Positions 1 through 6,144 of a stretch of 7,792 bases of DNA are shown here, piece after piece. The stretch is taken from the NCBI GenBank assembly GCA_964482845.1, contig CAYZZE010000102.1, positions 1 to 7,792 on the forward strand, read 5' to 3'. Every line of letters starts with the position of its first letter. Positions within the stretch are counted from its first letter, which is position 1. The notes under the pieces are model-generated. The model saw nothing but the letters and a program-made list of their open reading frames with translations, searched no databases and was not told the origin of the DNA. Both the position numbers and the translations under genes were made by a program. The DNA is from VGPI01 sp964482845 (GTDB lineage: Bacteria; Cloacimonadota; Cloacimonadia; Cloacimonadales; Cloacimonadaceae).

Positions 1-56
1 AACCTTAGTATAACCTTACGGTCGTAAGGTTATACTAAGGTTATACTAAGGTTAAG
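1..56. repeat. Perfect 20-bp inverted repeat merging into tandem 11-bp units
   Basis: Positions 1-20 are the exact reverse complement of 23-42, separated only by GT at 21-22. The right arm is made of the 11-bp unit TAAGGTTATAC, which starts at 25, 36 and 47 (the third copy partial); the left arm holds the same unit inverted. The 11-bp period is close to one helical turn. The array is cut by the window edge, so more units may lie to the left. It lies about 220 bases downstream of the end of the minus-strand operon. There is no GC-rich stem followed by a T-tract, so it is not an ordinary intrinsic terminator. It could be a dispersed intergenic repeat, a protein-binding array or the end of a small mobile element; the sequence does not decide. 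Confidence 0.9.
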
Positions 57-276
57 AAGCAAGGAGGAAAGTGGTCAGGCTAAACTCTCAGATTGATTCA
101 ATGGTCTTATGGAGTATGACCGGAAAGCGGGTTAATTATGGTACAGCACAACCGCTATCTTGCGATCAATTGATCTGTCCATTGCCTACCTCGGGTTAAT
201 GACCGCACCAATCTCCGTCATTGTCCCGTTATTATACCGGCAGATTACTGTCTGATAATAAGATACATGAGAATGA
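57..276. other. Intergenic stretch with no convincing gene
   Basis: This stretch lies between the left repeat and the stop codon of the T component. It contains a 12-bp palindrome, GATCAATTGATC, at 164-175, and CGGGTTAAT occurs twice (128-136 and 192-200). A strong AGGAGG lies at 62-67, but the only nearby start (GTG at 71) is three bases away and opens a 42-codon frame without recognisable features. I see no clear intrinsic terminator for the minus-strand operon here; CAGA/TCTG at 241-254 is only a four-pair hairpin. Confidence 0.5.
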
Positions 277-990
277 TCAGGACGGGTGGATCAGGATCGA
301 TGCTCCCGCGATCATCAGGACAAGAAACACTGACCAGTCAGGCAGAGCCAATCCCGAACGTGATCTTACCGTTTTCACGCCCGGACTGCGAAAGCCCCTC
401 AATTCCAAAGCGATTGCCTGATAGCGGACATTATAAAGCAATCCGGTCAGCACGGACAGGATAATGATCCGGTAAATCCGTATCCTCTGGGGCAGGGAAT
501 TGCGCCTGAGATCCAAGCCACGGTAACGCAGGAGGATAACTGCATCCTTGAACCGCTGTGACAATAAGGGCAGGAAATGGATGACGAAAGAGACCATAAA
601 GGACAATTCCTCCGGTAACCGGATCACCGAGAAGGCGTTACGGAAGTCATTGAACTGGAGGTTGGCTAATAAAACAGCGCTGGAATAGATGATACTCAGG
701 CGCAAGACGACCTGCGCCGCAATCGCCAAACCCCCACCGGTGACGCTGATACCGCCGTAAGACCACAGCACTTCTCCCTCCGTCCGGAAAAGGATCTGCA
801 AGATAAAAACGATCAAGGTGAGCGGGAGTAGGCGGAGAAGTGATCTGAGAGGATTTTTGCGATTTACCAGACATAGCAGGGCTGAGGCGAACATCAACCC
901 CGATAAAACGGCGAGGTTTGCGCTCAAGAGAGCGATCGTGGAGATCCAGATCACGATCGTGATCAGGGTAATGGGATGCAGTTTCACCAC
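277..990 (-). CDS. ecfT: ECF transporter transmembrane (T) component
   Basis: This is the membrane scaffold of an energy-coupling-factor importer, which links the two ATPases to the substrate-binding S subunit in the inner membrane. The 237-residue product has the family layout: an N-terminal KLHP motif, hydrophobic segments at about 6-40, 52-68, 86-110, 128-145 and 217-235, and a basic cytoplasmic region at about 147-212. EcfT proteins carry two Ala-Arg-Gly coupling motifs there; here the equivalents read RYRG (155-158) and ELRG (196-199), so R-G is kept but the alanine is not. Translation probably starts at a GTG; 988-990 and 985-987 are both GTG, and either gives a sensible N-terminus. The start overlaps the end of the receptor gene by seven bases, so translation is probably coupled. 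It is the last gene of the operon. The family call is secure; the substrate is set by the S component and is unknown. Confidence 0.87.
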   Translation of the reverse strand: MVKLHPITLITIVIWISTIALLSANLAVLSGLMFASALLCLVNRKNPLRSLLRLLPLTLIVFILQILFRTEGEVLWSYGGISVTGGGLAIAAQVVLRLSIIYSSAVLLANLQFNDFRNAFSVIRLPEELSFMVSFVIHFLPLLSQRFKDAVILLRYRGLDLRRNSLPQRIRIYRIIILSVLTGLLYNVRYQAIALELRGFRSPGVKTVRSRSGLALPDWSVFLVLMIAGASILIHPS

Positions 991-2921
991 TCAGCCCTTA
1001 AACCAAAGAAATAATTCAATCCGGCAGCCGGATAGGAGTATTCCTCGTCATAAGTGGTGTCGAGAAAGTTTTCCACGCCTGCGCTAAGCGTATATCTGTC
1101 ATGGGAATAACTGATGGCGGCGTCATGCTTCCAATAGGAGGGCAGCAGGACAAATACATCCCGGTCGATATTGCTGTAACGATGGTCTGTCCAGGTATTG
1201 GTTAGGCGGAACTGCGTCCCCGGCATGAGATCGATCCGATTGGTCATGGTCGCGCTGTTTCGGGCGACATTGGTCAGGCGGAGATCGCTGCTCTTGTCAT
1301 ACAGCAGGAGGGCATAGGTCAATCCGCTCTCCCAAATGCCCAGGGGCTGAAACGTCAAGCCCAACTCTCCGCCATAAGTGATCAATTGCCTGACGTTACG
1401 GAAGGTATTGACGCCATCGATCCGGACGCGATCGATCATGTCAGTGACGTCATTGAGGAATGCGGTGACCTGGTAGGTTCCGGGCACGATCGCCCGTGGC
1501 AGCGGACAGCGCAGCGAGGTTTCATACTTGTATGCCTTCTGGCTTTTGAGATCAGGATTGCCGGAACCGAGGGAATATAACTGACGCATGGTTGGATAGG
1601 AGACATTTCGGGCGGCGGAGATGCTGAGATCCGTTCCCTGGGGACTTTGATAATAGATGCCGATAGAGGGCTCAGGATTGAACCGGTTGTTCTCATTGTC
1701 GCTGTCCTGGCGCCACAAATGAGATAGAGCCAAGCCCATGCCGCCTCTCCAATGAGAATTAAGATGATACTGATTAAAGAGATAGACGTTGCTCAAGACG
1801 AGCTTCTTTTCTGACCACTGAAGATAATCACGGTTGTCTTTGCGCTTGTTGCTCCGGTGTTCCAATCCCACGCCGCAAGTGAGAGTTACCGCCGGGCTGT
1901 ATGCCCAATCGGCCCGGGCATTGTAAGTGGTCATCAATGTATGGATCCATGATTCGTAACGGAGCGAACTGGCATCGTAAGCATCACTGTTATGTTCCTC
2001 ATAACGGTCGCCGGATCGATCCAGTCCCAGTGAATGAGCGAATGCCAGATCGCCTTTGGTGATCCATTCATGCGAGAGATAGGTGTGCCAGCGGTGAAGA
2101 TCCAGGTAGCGGCGATAGCGGGGAGAAGAGGTTATGATCTCATCGATCTTGCCGGGCATGTGGCGCCGGGGATTATACAGGAACCCGATATCAAGGCCCA
2201 GACGGTGCCAGTCACTGATGTCGGAATTGATATTGAACTGCAGCTCATATTGCTGCCGGAAGGAGTTTTCCCGGGCTTCCCGATAGGCGAGCAGCGTGTC
2301 CTCAAAGGCGGAGGAAAGGATCTCGCCTTTGCTGTTCAGGGCAGTCAGGGACAGCCGGTAATCCCAAGTTGTGAAGTAACGCTGGTGGGTAATATCGGCT
2401 TTGAAGGTCTGATTACGTTTGGTTTGCAGTCCTATCGACCACCTTGGATTGTTATGCGGGTTGCGACTAATGATGTTGATCACGCCACCCATGTTGTTTG
2501 TGCCAAAGAGCGGCGAGACCGGTCCTTTGAGGATCTGGATGTGTTCGATGTTGCTCACCGGGATATTGTGCAGATCAAAGAAGCCAAAATAACCGGTGTT
2601 CAGCGCTCTGCCATTGACGAAGACCTTCAGTGCGGTCCGGTCAAAGCCCCTGAGGTTGATGCTGGCTTCGCCTTTGGAACCGTGAGTGACCACCAATCCT
2701 GGAACTTCATTGACCAGGGATGCCACATCAAGGTGGGCAGCGCGGTCTTCCTCGCTTATAAATAGGTTTTCCGCTGCTCCGATCTGCTGGACGGGGGTTT
2801 CGGCGATCACTCTGATCGTTTCGAGACGATAGGTTCTGATCTGGGTGCTATCCGCTTCCGCAGATCCTAATGCAGGGAACAATCCGGTCAGGATCATCAG
2901 CGCAGTCACAAGTTTTTTCAT
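984..2921 (-). CDS. TonB-dependent outer-membrane receptor
   Basis: This is an outer-membrane beta-barrel that imports a scarce ligand using energy from TonB-ExbB-ExbD. The 645-residue product starts with a signal peptide (1-23, ending AEA). A TonB-box-like LETIRVIAE follows at 33-41. The plug domain covers about 45-155 and has the typical INLRGFD at 88-94 and the GP-S-LFG-N-GGVINIISR signature at 133-153. The remainder is barrel with many alternating aromatic strands and a final aromatic residue (Trp645). The closing strands (ENFLDTTYDEEYSYPAAG) resemble BtuB and siderophore receptors, but this does not define the ligand. Length is within the family range, at the small end. The ATG overlaps the upstream ATPase stop as ATGA, with AGGAAGAAAG just before it. 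Its position inside an ECF operon, between ATPase and T component, implies that both membranes' transporters handle the same substrate. Confidence 0.95.
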   Translation of the reverse strand: MKKLVTALMILTGLFPALGSAEADSTQIRTYRLETIRVIAETPVQQIGAAENLFISEEDRAAHLDVASLVNEVPGLVVTHGSKGEASINLRGFDRTALKVFVNGRALNTGYFGFFDLHNIPVSNIEHIQILKGPVSPLFGTNNMGGVINIISRNPHNNPRWSIGLQTKRNQTFKADITHQRYFTTWDYRLSLTALNSKGEILSSAFEDTLLAYREARENSFRQQYELQFNINSDISDWHRLGLDIGFLYNPRRHMPGKIDEIITSSPRYRRYLDLHRWHTYLSHEWITKGDLAFAHSLGLDRSGDRYEEHNSDAYDASSLRYESWIHTLMTTYNARADWAYSPAVTLTCGVGLEHRSNKRKDNRDYLQWSEKKLVLSNVYLFNQYHLNSHWRGGMGLALSHLWRQDSDNENNRFNPEPSIGIYYQSPQGTDLSISAARNVSYPTMRQLYSLGSGNPDLKSQKAYKYETSLRCPLPRAIVPGTYQVTAFLNDVTDMIDRVRIDGVNTFRNVRQLITYGGELGLTFQPLGIWESGLTYALLLYDKSSDLRLTNVARNSATMTNRIDLMPGTQFRLTNTWTDHRYSNIDRDVFVLLPSYWKHDAAISYSHDRYTLSAGVENFLDTTYDEEYSYPAAGLNYFFGLRAEW

Positions 2922-3565
2922 GGTCTTTCTTCCTTTATATTGTTGTTGCTAATATACCAGATACGATCGAAGCCATAGACCTCTTTGATCCCCTGATGGG
3001 AGGTCATGATCACTCCCCCGGATTCTTGTATCTTCTTATTTAGTAATGTAGTATAGTATTCTTTATGCACGGTGTCGAGCCCGCTCAAGGGTTCATCCAA
3101 AAGCCATATCCGATCTTGCAACAGGATCAGCGGAGCCATCGCCAGCCGTCGCATCTCACCGCTGCTCAAAGTTCCGGTGGCGTGATCCTGGATATCCTGG
3201 AGAGCATTATGGCAAAGGAGATCATTCCGGGCATCATCCGTAAATATCTGGGGATTTGATATTTGCCAAGTTTGCAGTTCATGTTGTGGAGTGATGCCGA
3301 TAAGGTTGTCCAGTGTTCTTTGTCTGAGATGGAAAATGCTCTCCAAGAATCTCCGATCCTGCCGCTGCACTTCTTTGTCTTTCCAAGTGATGCTGCCTTG
3401 GGTGGGCTTGAGCAGGCCTGCCAGCAGGTTTAGCAGGGTCGTCTTTCCAGAGCCGTTATCGCCGGTGATCAGGATACTTTCATGTGGTTGGACGATCAGG
3501 TCTATCCCGGTAAACAGATCTGTCGATCCCGCCCAGGAAAAGGACATATTCTCTATCCGGAACAT
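2918..3565 (-). CDS. ecfA: ECF-type ABC transporter ATPase, second copy
   Basis: This is one of the two ATP-hydrolysing subunits of the importer and acts on the cytoplasmic face. The 215-residue product has Walker A GDNGSGKTT (35-43), a probable Q-loop in GITPQHELQ (Gln94), signature LSSGE (133-137), Walker B IWLLDEP (153-159), D-loop SGLD (161-164) and the switch histidine in MTSHQ (His190). All catalytic elements are present. An open frame continues upstream to 3682, but I place the start at the ATG at 3563-3565: it has GGGAG six bases upstream, and the protein then begins with the usual FRIENMSFSW strand, while the extension is a shadow of the preceding gene. The start lies 13 bases inside the end of the other ATPase gene and the stop overlaps the receptor start, indicating coupled translation. 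Confidence 0.9.
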   Translation of the reverse strand: MFRIENMSFSWAGSTDLFTGIDLIVQPHESILITGDNGSGKTTLLNLLAGLLKPTQGSITWKDKEVQRQDRRFLESIFHLRQRTLDNLIGITPQHELQTWQISNPQIFTDDARNDLLCHNALQDIQDHATGTLSSGEMRRLAMAPLILLQDRIWLLDEPLSGLDTVHKEYYTTLLNKKIQESGGVIMTSHQGIKEVYGFDRIWYISNNNIKEERP

Positions 3566-4257
3566 ATCTTTCTCCCGTTGGGTATGGAGAGGCAGATCTC
3601 TCGATCCGCTAAAGCGATGTTCTTCTCGTAGTGTTCTGTGAAGATGCAGATGTCCTTGCGCTCTCTCATGCGGAGGAACCACCTGCTAACAAGTTCTGAT
3701 GAGCGACCTGAAAGCCCGGAAAATGGCTCATCCAACAGCACCAGAAGACGCCGCATTGCGTCGCAGGCGGCAAAAAGGAGTAGTTTCTGCTGGCCATAAG
3801 ACAGTTTGGCAGGATGTTGTCTCAATATATCCTTCAGTCCAAATGATTCGGTCACTTCCGATATTCTGGACGCGATCTCAGCGGCAGGAAGTCCACTATT
3901 CTCCAAGGCAAAGGCAATCTCGCTTTCGCCATCGGGAAAGAATAACTGAAAGGCGGGATCGCTCATCACCATTGAGAGATAACGAAATCTATCCCTGAGA
4001 GAAAGATCGCTCAGATCAAAAGGATCGCGCAACGGGGATGTCTGAAACCAAACTCTGCCGTTGCATACTGCTTCGATGTGTTCGGGGATCACGCCGGCGA
4101 CATAGTTCAGTAAAGTGGTTTTGCCGCTTCCATTTGCACCGGTGAGAGCAATGATCTCTCCCTGTCCGATCTCTGCTGACCAACCGGCGAAGACAGGGAC
4201 CGGCGTTCCCTCCTCCGTAGCCGGATAAGATAATGACAGGTCAATGATACTGAGCAT
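3553..4257 (-). CDS. ecfA: ECF-type ABC transporter ATPase, first copy
   Basis: This is the partner ATPase of the heterodimer that powers the ECF importer. The 234-residue product shows Walker A GANGSGKTT (40-48), signature LSYGQQ (152-157), Walker B LLVLLDEP (171-178) and switch histidine in TEHYEK (His209). The stretch from 97 to 119 (MSDPAFQLF, then IAFALEN) matches the EcfA-specific FQNPDDQLF...VAFGxEN region, which supports ECF rather than general ABC membership. In this alignment the usual Q-loop glutamine is replaced by Ser99, while the EcfA-specific glutamine (Gln104) is kept. The D-loop region reads SGLSG, with Ser in place of the usual Asp. Together these suggest one weakened site in an asymmetric pair. 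The gene starts 18 bases after the stop of the SUOX-fold gene; its ribosome binding site is poor (GAAG-like), so it may depend on read-through from upstream. Confidence 0.9.
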   Translation of the reverse strand: MLSIIDLSLSYPATEEGTPVPVFAGWSAEIGQGEIIALTGANGSGKTTLLNYVAGVIPEHIEAVCNGRVWFQTSPLRDPFDLSDLSLRDRFRYLSMVMSDPAFQLFFPDGESEIAFALENSGLPAAEIASRISEVTESFGLKDILRQHPAKLSYGQQKLLLFAACDAMRRLLVLLDEPFSGLSGRSSELVSRWFLRMRERKDICIFTEHYEKNIALADREICLSIPNGRKICSG

Positions 4258-4275
4258 ACTATGTTTGGTCTTACT

Positions 4276-5205
4276 TCAGGGTTCGATTTCCAACCAATCG
4301 GCTTCCAGTACCTCTCTACCGCTCAAGATCACCTGGTCGATCGCGGTCTGGCGCAGTTCATTTCGCTTGATCTGGTGGAATCTGGACTCTGAGGTCAGAT
4401 CCCAGCCCAGTAACTGGCTGATCTCGACCAGTTGCTTGATCCCTTCGGGCATGATCAGCGCCAGATTGTCCGCCTGCAGATAAACGATGTCTCTGATCCA
4501 TAAACCTCCGGGGATACGAGCACTTTTCAGATTAAGCGAGCCGTTTTCGCCGATCTCCAGGATCGCACCACCCAAATGACGGGGGTACTCCATCCGCAGA
4601 CGCAAGCCGTCTCTGCTTACCAAAACGACGTCTGCTTTGGCAAGGCGAAATATGTGTTGCATGATCTCGTCCATCAAGTATGCGCTGGTTTTGATAAAAG
4701 GGTCAGGATCGGAGTGGAAATTCAGTTTGAGGGATTCCTTTGCCCAAAACATCATCCGCTGGGGTAGAAACATAGGATCAAAGTCCTCCAGGACGATCTT
4801 ATGCACTGCTCTCACCCAATACAAGTCACGCAGGGCAGGAAAGATCACCCGGTAATTCAAACTATCAAGTTCCACATCTCCCTGCCGGAATACCATCCAA
4901 CATTCCAGAGTATCAAATTCCGCACGGTGGATGTTGACCACATAATTGTCCTCTGATTCCAACCGGATGTTCTGCCAGCGGGTAAAGCCCTTATCTTTCA
5001 GCCAATTATCAAGTCGTATGCCCTGCCAGGTCTCTACCTGCGTCCTGGCATCACGGTGGCGGGTGGTGACCACTTTCTCCTTGCCCCGTTCCCGGAAGTA
5101 ACCAAACGAATATACATGACTGATCCCGTCGCTACCGATGATCTCGATGGCAGACAGCGAACCCAGGACGATCAAAGCCAGGATCGTCAGCCAATAGATT
5201 TTCAT
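4276..5205 (-). CDS. Secreted protein with sulfite-oxidase-like molybdopterin-binding fold
   Basis: The 309-residue product starts with a signal peptide (about 1-19: charged MK, hydrophobic core, ending LSA) without a lipobox cysteine, so it is probably periplasmic. Residues about 25-142 resemble the oxidoreductase molybdopterin-binding (SUOX/MsrP) fold: WQGIRLDNWLKDKG (60-73) matches the W-G-x-x-L-x-x-L-L-x-x-x-G helix motif, RLESEDNYVVNI (81-92) the SxDGY strand, and the strand around 117-140 ends in YWVRAVHKI. The Mo-ligating cysteine that normally precedes the WxG motif is absent (that stretch reads TTRHRDAR); the single Cys, at 102, lies elsewhere. The second half (192-247) appears to repeat the same strands: LVSRDGLRLRM and RIPGGLWIRDIVYL. 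I infer a ligand-holding rather than a catalytic role. The start is the ATG at 5203-5205, with GAGG five bases upstream and ATGA overlap with the S-component gene. Function is unproven; the fold call is from motif reading only. Confidence 0.7.
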   Translation of the reverse strand: MKIYWLTILALIVLGSLSAIEIIGSDGISHVYSFGYFRERGKEKVVTTRHRDARTQVETWQGIRLDNWLKDKGFTRWQNIRLESEDNYVVNIHRAEFDTLECWMVFRQGDVELDSLNYRVIFPALRDLYWVRAVHKIVLEDFDPMFLPQRMMFWAKESLKLNFHSDPDPFIKTSAYLMDEIMQHIFRLAKADVVLVSRDGLRLRMEYPRHLGGAILEIGENGSLNLKSARIPGGLWIRDIVYLQADNLALIMPEGIKQLVEISQLLGWDLTSESRFHQIKRNELRQTAIDQVILSGREVLEADWLEIEP

Positions 5206-5735
5206 AACAACCTCAGTTTCTTGATCTGTCGAAAGACCGACCATGACAGCAGACCCCCGACCGCTGCCGAGATAATGGATATTCCCGCAGCATAGAGCAG
5301 TGGACGCAACTGCAGACGCATCAATACATATCCCGACAGAAGGGTACCGGTCAGATTGGCAAGGATACAAATCCAGATATGGCTGCTTGGGTAATATCGA
5401 TATCTGCGCAAGGGAAAACCGGATAGATCGGCAACCAATCCGGGCAGCGTGTAACTCACCAGTGTAAATGCGCCATGGCTACCGTACCAGCCAAGGACAA
5501 AGATGGCCAATGCCTGCACCAGACCGGTCAGTAATCCGCTGCCATAACGGGGGACAAGCGTTACTGCCAAAACCAGCCACATCATGTAGAATCCGCCACC
5601 CAGAGCCCCTCCGGGGATCAGCAAACTGCGTGAGACAGTCTTGATCAGAGGTCCCACCAGGGGCTTAACCGCCACTCCCATCGCCGCCAGGATGGCGATT
5701 ACGATCAGATCGCGGGTAGTAAATCTTTTAAGCAT
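5202..5735 (-). CDS. ECF transporter substrate-binding (S) component, substrate unknown
   Basis: This would be the membrane protein that binds the imported vitamin or cofactor and docks on the T/A module. The 177-residue product fits the usual S-component size and has about six hydrophobic segments: 9-30, 42-62, 66-83, 86-104, 118-138 and 146-168. The N-terminus (TTRDLIVIAILAAMGVAV) is typical of the superfamily, as is the helix break PGGALGGGFYMMW at 41-53. The loop GWYGSHGAFTLVSYTLPG at 82-99 is distinctive and may line the binding site. I cannot assign it to a named S family with known substrate. The frame stays open up to 5843, but I choose the ATG at 5733-5735 because GAGG (5744-5747) lies eight bases upstream and the protein then starts directly before the first helix. 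It is the first gene after the structured leader, so regulation acts here first. Confidence 0.8.
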   Translation of the reverse strand: MLKRFTTRDLIVIAILAAMGVAVKPLVGPLIKTVSRSLLIPGGALGGGFYMMWLVLAVTLVPRYGSGLLTGLVQALAIFVLGWYGSHGAFTLVSYTLPGLVADLSGFPLRRYRYYPSSHIWICILANLTGTLLSGYVLMRLQLRPLLYAAGISIISAAVGGLLSWSVFRQIKKLRLL

Positions 5736-5770
5736 AAAAAAAACCTCGCTATGGAAACAGCCATTGGAGG
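5736..5770 (-). promoter_or_regulatory. RBS-masking hairpin followed by T8: expression platform
   Basis: On the minus strand CCTC (5767-5770) pairs with GAGG (5744-5747) and ATGG (5761-5764) with CCAT (5751-5754), leaving a six-base loop (5755-5760). Eight T follow (5736-5743) and then the start codon. The 5' arm shares CCT (5768-5770) with the outer stem of the candidate aptamer, so the two structures exclude each other. Control of translation is the simplest reading. The T8 also makes it resemble a weak terminator, but it is GC-poor for one. Confidence 0.5.
5744..5747 (-). promoter_or_regulatory. Ribosome binding site of the S component, within a hairpin
   Basis: The minus strand reads GAGG, then eight T, then ATG. 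This decides the start at 5735. The GAGG can pair with CCTC at 5767-5770, and CCAT (5751-5754) with ATGG (5761-5764), so the site can be hidden inside a hairpin. Confidence 0.7.
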
Positions 5771-5900
5771 CATTGGACTGCATAATCAATCCGCTTTCGC
5801 CTTTCCAAACACGGGAGGCACAGCCGTTTCCGTCTATACCCATTGGCAGTCCGCCATCGCAAAAAATGCCTTAGGCGAATCTGCTCGGCGAGAGCTACCC
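5768..5900 (-). promoter_or_regulatory. Candidate riboswitch, possibly Moco type
   Basis: Read on the minus strand, this leader segment has a hairpin GCTC-TCGCC-GAGC (5883-5895). A long stem follows, made of AGGCATT/AATGCCT (5865-5871 with 5768-5774) and GGACTGC/GCAGTCC (5846-5852 with 5775-5781), all perfect. Inside lie GGCTGTGCCTCCC (5813-5825) and GGAAAGGCGAAAGC (5793-5806), the latter ending in a GAAA tetraloop. The CCGAGC, GCCTCCC and GGAAAGGCGAAAGC blocks are what I recall of the Moco riboswitch consensus (Rfam MOCO_RNA_motif); I could not run a covariance search. The molybdopterin-fold protein encoded downstream fits this. The leader does not show the cobalamin-riboswitch core that would be expected for a B12 transporter. 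It is certainly a strongly structured leader; the class is moderately supported. Confidence 0.5.
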
Positions 5901-5939
5901 TGCAAACAGCCCTTTTTCTGTCAACCGAAATACTCATTG

Positions 5940-6015
5940 CCCGGCAGGAGTTCAGGAGTCGAATGATCCTATCACGGTCATGGATCATGCCCATTAGGCG
6001 GGAACAATTGCCGGG
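5940..6015. repeat. Nested inverted repeats in the upstream leader/promoter region
   Basis: CCCGGCA at 5940-5946 is the exact complement of TGCCGGG at 6009-6015. Nested inside, ATGATCC at 5963-5969 pairs with GGATCAT at 5982-5988. In RNA from the minus strand this would make a second folded domain upstream of the candidate riboswitch. In DNA it could be an operator between the divergent units. No known motif recognised. Confidence 0.55.
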
Positions 6016-6041
6016 GTGGGTGCTGCGTGCAGTGCATTTGC

Positions 6042-6049
6042 ATTGTATA
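6042..6049 (-). promoter_or_regulatory. Possible -10 element of the ECF operon
   Basis: The minus strand reads TATACAAT, which contains TACAAT, one base off TATAAT. No good -35 box lies upstream of it. If used, the transcript starts near 6036 and has a leader of about 300 bases containing both structured regions. A second candidate is a consensus TTGACA at 5919-5924, but the bases 17 downstream (AGGGTA) are a poor -10. Confidence 0.3.
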
Positions 6050-6079
6050 AAAAACTGACTATCTTGAGGATATATGCAT

Positions 6080-6108
6080 TTGGCTTCATTCTCGTGATGC
6101 TCTATAAC
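6080..6108 (+). promoter_or_regulatory. Possible promoter of the exported-protein gene
   Basis: TTGGCT at 6080-6085 and TATAAC at 6103-6108 are separated by 17 bases. A start near 6114 would leave a short leader carrying AAGAGG (6131-6136) eight bases before the ATG at 6145. It points away from the ECF operon. Confidence 0.35.
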
Positions 6109-6144
6109 GATGCGATAACAAATAACTGACAAGAGGTATAAACG

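Noticed and set aside
1..56. CRISPR array
   Set aside because: The 11-bp units are directly adjacent without spacers and include inverted copies.
71..199. 42-codon frame from GTG 71 after a strong AGGAGG
   Set aside because: The spacing to the GTG is only three bases, and the product shows no hydrophobic, charged or domain pattern. The next ATG (101) is too far from the AGGAGG.
2034..2765. 243-codon plus-strand open frame
   Set aside because: It lies wholly antisense to the receptor plug and barrel, whose protein signatures are unmistakable. The translated product has no recognisable domain and there is no clear ribosome binding site.
3566..3682. Upstream extension of the second ATPase gene
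   Set aside because: It is a shadow of the first ATPase's C-terminus; GGGAG before the ATG at 3565 and the protein's usual beginning favour the shorter form.
5206..5370. Upstream extension of the SUOX-fold gene
   Set aside because: The 55 extra codons overlap the end of the S-component gene and would bury the signal peptide; GAGG upstream of the ATG at 5205 marks the real start.
5881..5970. tRNA-like fragments (GGTAGCTC and TCGAAT)
   Set aside because: GGTAGCTC lies on the minus strand and TCGAAT on the plus strand, so they cannot belong to one tRNA, and there is no acceptor or anticodon stem.
5740..6060. Cobalamin riboswitch
   Set aside because: It would suit a TonB receptor plus ECF operon, but I find no B12-box-like or GCCACTG-type core on the minus strand.
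5749..6132. 127-codon minus-strand open frame in the leader region
   Set aside because: It covers both folded leader segments, has a low-complexity-free but unrecognisable product rich in Arg and Cys, and would overlap the start of the S-component gene. The RNA structure explains the sequence better.
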